Source of the DNA: a bacterium
Lineage (GTDB): Bacteria; Cyanobacteriota; Vampirovibrionia; Gastranaerophilales; Gastranaerophilaceae
Reading direction: 5' to 3'
Length of the DNA stretch: 53,602 bases
Assembly (NCBI GenBank): GCA_017480425.1
Contig: JAFVAR010000035.1
Coordinates: 1 to 53,602, forward strand
Shown here: positions 50,497 to 53,602 of the stretch, in pieces
How the letters are laid out: each line of letters opens with the position of its first letter
Position numbering within the stretch: position 1 is the first letter of the stretch
Position numbers and translations under genes: made by a program
The notes under the pieces: model-generated
Seen by the model: the letters and a program-made list of their open reading frames with translations, nothing else
The model's database searches: none
Told to the model about the DNA's origin: nothing

Positions 50497-51228
50497 TTAT
50501 AAATAAAAAATCAAGTTTATTATAAAGTCAGCAAAAAGCATATAGACAGTTGATAATACTGCTGCTTTTGTTGTTGATTCTCCTACATCCTTAGCTCCGC
50601 CTCTTGTTTCATAACCTTGAGTGGCGCAGACAAGTGCTATCAAAATACCAAATACAAAACCTTTAAATAAACTTATATAAATATCACGTGCATTAAGCCA
50701 CAACCAGACAGAATTAATGTATCTTGCAGGGTGCAAACCGATTGTTGCATGAGAAACTAAAAGGCCGCCTGTAATACCGATAAGTTCTGCAATCATTACA
50801 ACCATCGGAACCGTTATTGCAGCTGCAATAATTCTTGGTGTAAAAAAGTAACCTACCGGATCTACTTTCAGTGTTTTTATGGCGTCAACTTGCGAAGTTA
50901 CCTGCATGTTAGCAATCTCTGCAGATATTGCAGTTCCGGCTCTTGCGCCTATTGCAAGAGCAACAAACCCCGGAGCAATTTCACGTATCATTACAACTGC
51001 AATAGAACCTCCGACATATGCTTCTGCACCGCTCATCAAAAATTGTTTTGAAACCTGTATTGCAATAACTGCAGCTGATACAAAAGCTATCACAAGTGAG
51101 ATTACTAAAGAATCATAACTTATTGATGCAGCTTGAGAAAGAACATGACAAAATCGAGAACGTCCTGAAACTAAGTAAAAAACGCTTTTATAAAGATTTT
51201 CAACGCACTTTCCGAAAAATGTAATCAT
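50497..51228 (-). CDS. Second MlaE-family ABC permease (orphan copy)
   Basis: 243 residues, same family as the mlaE at 13494. IAVVMIREIAPGFVALAIGARAGTAISAEIANMQVTSQVDAIKTLKVDPVGYFFTPRII is the MlaE core (quoted as a range, residues 80-137 approximately). This copy keeps the canonical REIAP and GARAGT motifs, which the first copy has changed to REEGV and GSSLAS. No mlaF or MCE gene is next to it, so it must borrow partners encoded elsewhere. It is co-directional with sigF-like and pilD, 59 nt upstream of the former. Confidence 0.9.
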   Translation of the reverse strand: MITFFGKCVENLYKSVFYLVSGRSRFCHVLSQAASISYDSLVISLVIAFVSAAVIAIQVSKQFLMSGAEAYVGGSIAVVMIREIAPGFVALAIGARAGTAISAEIANMQVTSQVDAIKTLKVDPVGYFFTPRIIAAAITVPMVVMIAELIGITGGLLVSHATIGLHPARYINSVWLWLNARDIYISLFKGFVFGILIALVCATQGYETRGGAKDVGESTTKAAVLSTVYMLFADFIINLIFYL

Positions 51229-51345
51229 AAATCCTCTCTTTAAATATTATACAATTAAACTTTATTTTGTAAATTTATGTAACAAAAAATAGCAATTTTT
51301 TCAGCTTAATTGTTTTTATATAAATATAAGTGTGGAGGCAGTTTT

Positions 51346-52023
51346 ATGTATGAAGTTAAAAACGGAATTACAAAAATAGACGGTTCAAAAGGTAAATATG
51401 ATAATACAGTTACAAATCCGTCTGTTAAATACGGAAGAAATGCTGTAAACAATTTTTATAGCTATCTGGAGGCTCCAATTGTTAATGATAAAATGAATCC
51501 TGCTCCGATTTTAGATTTTAGTCTTAATCCGAATGCAGCTGATGAAAATGCTAAAAAAGTTGAAGGATTTATAAACAAGAATAATGATTATCTTAATGCG
51601 CTGCCTCCGCTTGAATTTGAATATCGTTATATGCCAAATATCCAAAAAGGACAAATTGATAAAGATGCGCTTTTGGGTGCTGCGTACGAAGAAATGGGAA
51701 GAAGAGATACTGTTAATGTAAATGATTTTGACAAAGTTTATGGACCAAACAGCGGATTTACAACAAAACCTATGGATGTAAACAATGACGGAAAAATTGA
51801 TGTTGCTGAATATGGTTCGGGAATACTTGCAGCTGATATGTTAAGTAAATCCGATAAACCTGATATGAACAATATAGACGGAACGATAAGCAGTAAAGGA
51901 TATAATGCAGTTCTTGAATATACAAAGAAAAGCAATGCAGATGCTGCAGCGGCTCTTTATTCAAACATCTATAATAACTTTAATTTATCTGATGCTAAAA
52001 ATAATTTTAAGCCGGAAGTATAG
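51346..52023 (+). CDS. EF-hand calcium-binding protein, cytosolic-looking
   Basis: 225 residues from the ATG after GGAGG (7 nt spacing). An upstream in-frame start at 51310 lies before the ribosome site. Residues 144-155 (DVNNDGKIDVAE) form a canonical 12-residue EF-hand loop with D, N, D, I and a final E. A second, DMNNIDGTISSK (173-184), lacks the final Glu and is degenerate. The rest is Asn/Asp/Ala-rich without known domains. No signal peptide. A perfect terminator follows. Calcium-linked surface or regulatory role is inference. Confidence 0.75.
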   Translation: MYEVKNGITKIDGSKGKYDNTVTNPSVKYGRNAVNNFYSYLEAPIVNDKMNPAPILDFSLNPNAADENAKKVEGFINKNNDYLNALPPLEFEYRYMPNIQKGQIDKDALLGAAYEEMGRRDTVNVNDFDKVYGPNSGFTTKPMDVNNDGKIDVAEYGSGILAADMLSKSDKPDMNNIDGTISSKGYNAVLEYTKKSNADAAAALYSNIYNNFNLSDAKNNFKPEV

Positions 52024-52072
52024 TAAACTACAGAAATATTATATTAAATATAAAAATCATTAACAATAGTAG

Positions 52073-52105
52073 CTAATTTCACATTTTGTGAAATTAGTTT
52101 TTTTT
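52073..52105 (+). terminator. Terminator of the EF-hand gene
   Basis: CTAATTTCACA pairs perfectly with TGTGAAATTAG over three T and is followed by eight T. Confidence 0.95.
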
Positions 52106-52312
52106 GTAAAAACTATAAAACAAAGCAAAGCAGATTATAAGTGGTGCGCGAAGTTCTTTTGCATAAACAGAGAATGTAAGTCTATTTGATGCCGGAAACA
52201 AAACTAAAAAATGAAATTAACGAATTGTTTACTCATATCTTGCAAGAGGGGGGGAATTATTTGTAAAATTTTTAATTCTAATGTAAACAAATGTAACAAT
52301 ATAAAACAATGT
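52106..52312. other. Intergenic stretch before flagellin
   Basis: No supported gene. A 25-codon frame at 52189-52266 has no ribosome site. The stretch is AT-rich, with a run of eight G at about 52247-52254 (in cttgcaagaggggggg). Confidence 0.4.
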
Positions 52313-52423
52313 TGTTATTAACCCAAAAATATGTGGAATTAACAAATATTGTAGAGAGTTATGCAGGAAGCATATAAAACTAAGCCAGAAAGGAGTAACA
52401 AATGGCAATTACTATTAACACAA
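52313..52423 (+). repeat. Flagellin promoter/leader direct repeat, copy 1
   Basis: The 111 bp from TGTTATTAACC to the eighth codon of flagellin recur at 53492-53602 with one mismatch (52324 C versus A). The block holds TATTGT (52347-52352, possible -10), then a 5-bp hairpin TATGC-AGGAA-GCATA (52360-52374), then AAAGGAG and the ATG at 52402. GGA in the hairpin loop plus GGA in the ribosome site is the layout of CsrA targets. Confidence 0.85.
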
Positions 52424-53331
52424 ACTTATCATCACAAATTGTTCAAGCAAACTTGAACAAATCAACAAATGCTTTGAACCAAGCAATTGAAAGAATGACC
52501 ACAGGTTACAAAATTAACCACGCATCAGACAACGCAGCAGGTTATTCAATTGCAAGAAGCTGGGAAGCAAAATTGGGATCATTAGACGTAGCAGCAGATA
52601 ACGCAGCAACAGGTGCTGACATGTTATCAACATTGGAAGACCATTATGCATTGATTTCAACACACGTACAACGTGTAAGAGACTTGACAGAACAAGCAGC
52701 AAACGGAACATACGGTTCACAATCAAAAGCTGCAATTCAAGAAGAAATTAAAGCAAGACTTGATGAAATTAACCGTATTGCAAAAAACTGCGAATTCGGT
52801 GGTGTTGACTTAATGCAGGGTATGAATAATGATATTTATCTTCAAGTAGGTCTTGATTCAGATATGACAAAGAGCGGCATTAGGCTTGATAAAAACTTAT
52901 TTGCAGAAGGTGATACAAAACATTTATTTAAATTTGAAGGTAACACTGGTGATAAAGCATACAAAAACTTTGATCCGACAGTCGTTAATGGTGACTACGG
53001 AACTGCTCAAATTGCTCAATTCTGTGCAGGATTAGGTTCAGGTGACGGTGCAAAGTCTGCATCACAAATGCTTGAAATTATAGATGGTGTTATCGACAGA
53101 ATTTCTTCACGTGTAACAACCTTAGGTGCTGCACAAAACAGAGTAGAATCAGCAATAGAATCAATAGCAGTACAGTCAGAAAACATCACATCATCTCTGT
53201 CAACATTAAGAGATGCAGATGTAGCACAAGAATCATCAAACTTCTTGAAAGCACAAATATTACAACAAGCATCAGCAACACTGCTTGCAACAGCAAACCA
53301 ATCACCAAGCATTGCGTTGAACTTGTTATAA
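52402..53331 (+). CDS. fliC: Flagellin
   Basis: 309 residues. The conserved N-terminal D0/D1 (AITINTNLSSQIVQANLNKS... ERMTTGYKINHASDNAAGYSIA) and C-terminal D1/D0 (VESAIESIAVQSENITSSLSTLRDADVAQESS...QILQQASATLLATANQS) helices are intact. They flank a short variable D2 of about 60 residues. It polymerises into the filament outside the cell after type III export. No other flagellar gene is in the window. Strong codon preference for GCA, ACA, TCA suggests high expression. A second copy begins 249 nt after its stop. Confidence 0.95.
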   Translation: MAITINTNLSSQIVQANLNKSTNALNQAIERMTTGYKINHASDNAAGYSIARSWEAKLGSLDVAADNAATGADMLSTLEDHYALISTHVQRVRDLTEQAANGTYGSQSKAAIQEEIKARLDEINRIAKNCEFGGVDLMQGMNNDIYLQVGLDSDMTKSGIRLDKNLFAEGDTKHLFKFEGNTGDKAYKNFDPTVVNGDYGTAQIAQFCAGLGSGDGAKSASQMLEIIDGVIDRISSRVTTLGAAQNRVESAIESIAVQSENITSSLSTLRDADVAQESSNFLKAQILQQASATLLATANQSPSIALNLL

Positions 53332-53362
53332 TAGATATTCTGACATATATATTTATTCTAAA

Positions 53363-53396
53363 AAAGAGCAAGGTTTTAAAAGCCTTGCTTTTCTTT
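53363..53396 (+). terminator. Terminator of flagellin
   Basis: AAAGAGCAAGG pairs with CCTTGCTTTT across a short loop, followed by CTTT. Confidence 0.85.
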
Positions 53397-53491
53397 ATGG
53401 AAAAGAAAAATGCAGAACAAAAATAAAAATTGTGGCTATGAGCGGATTTTGCACCTCAATTGTGACAAAGTGTAACAAAGTTAATAAAAAA

Positions 53492-53602
53492 TGTTATTAA
53501 CCAAAAAATATGTGGAATTAACAAATATTGTAGAGAGTTATGCAGGAAGCATATAAAACTAAGCCAGAAAGGAGTAACAAATGGCAATTACTATTAACAC
53601 AA
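53492..53602 (+). repeat. Flagellin promoter/leader direct repeat, copy 2
   Basis: Same 111-bp block as 52313-52423, with one mismatch at 53503. It carries the same hairpin, ribosome site and start codon. Confidence 0.9.
53581..53602 (+). CDS. Second flagellin gene, 5' end only
   Basis: ATG at 53581 with AAAGGAG upstream, and the first seven codons identical to the first flagellin (MAITINT). It is cut by the window end. Confidence 0.8.

Noticed and set aside
52189-52266. 25-codon frame MPETKLKNEINELF...
   Set aside because: No ribosome site, no promoter, and no support for conservation. May be a gene remnant at best.

Overview
The window is AT-rich chromosomal DNA from a diderm (Gram-negative) bacterium. 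It carries lipid A genes (lpxD, lpxC, fabZ), a heptose-type nucleotidyltransferase, an MsbA-like flippase, an Mla-type lipid transporter (MlaE/F/D with a long cyanobacterial-type MCE protein), flagellins, and a cyanobacterial SigF-like sigma factor beside a prepilin peptidase. Together with several small proteins of a style I associate with gut Melainabacteria (N-terminal SFKG-type motifs, a CPHGCSP/CPICSG protein), this suggests a non-photosynthetic relative of Cyanobacteria, most likely Gastranaerophilales (Vampirovibrionia). That placement is inference. No prophage, transposase, CRISPR array or rRNA is visible.

Layout. 1-1250: truncated TPR lipoprotein-like gene, tRNA-Thr(CGU), and a 182-bp tandem repeat that restates the tRNA 3' end. 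1249-10130: Lrp-type regulator with aminotransferase, NAD-isocitrate dehydrogenase, membrane protein, TSCPD protein, unknown GFWG protein, pyrG, gatC, mtaB. 10136-17252: manC, MsbA-like exporter, mlaE-mlaF-mlaD, and an AAA ATPase without a good start. 17339-22718: a dense run of housekeeping genes (purine nucleoside phosphorylase, S4 protein, DedA-like protein, YjbQ, bioD, rsmD, rpmE, folK, flavoprotein). 22720-28140: secreted and unknown proteins, the NifU-like/GGGtGRT pair, and two unknown proteins behind a probable cobalamin riboswitch. 28213-32644: MATE transporter, rsmE, cca, phosphatase, rpsP. 32827-37790: a probable small RNA, then dapB-asd-rfaE2-lpxD-lpxC-fabZ. 37887-48718: accessory region with a calpain-like protease, a 29-residue membrane peptide, a giant zinc-ribbon/cyclase-like/ATPase-like/TPR protein divergent from a ZorA/ZorB-like motor pair, a split chromate transporter, an SDR enzyme, and a 57-residue protein behind a long leader. 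48728-53602: prepilin peptidase, sigma factor, second MlaE, EF-hand protein, and flagellin followed by the start of a second near-identical flagellin.

How it works together. Many genes overlap by 1-20 bases and are probably translationally coupled. A recurring promoter style is visible: in at least six genes a -10 hexamer sits exactly 6 nt before the ATG, which predicts leaderless mRNAs, while other genes carry a clear AAGGAG/GGAGG site.

The observations I consider most worth pursuing are the tRNA-derived 182-bp structured repeat, the cobalamin-type riboswitch with a ribosome-site-sequestering hairpin ahead of two uncharacterised proteins, a CU-rich candidate small RNA with an anti-Shine-Dalgarno stretch, and the ZorAB-like motor next to a degenerate cyclase/ATPase protein.
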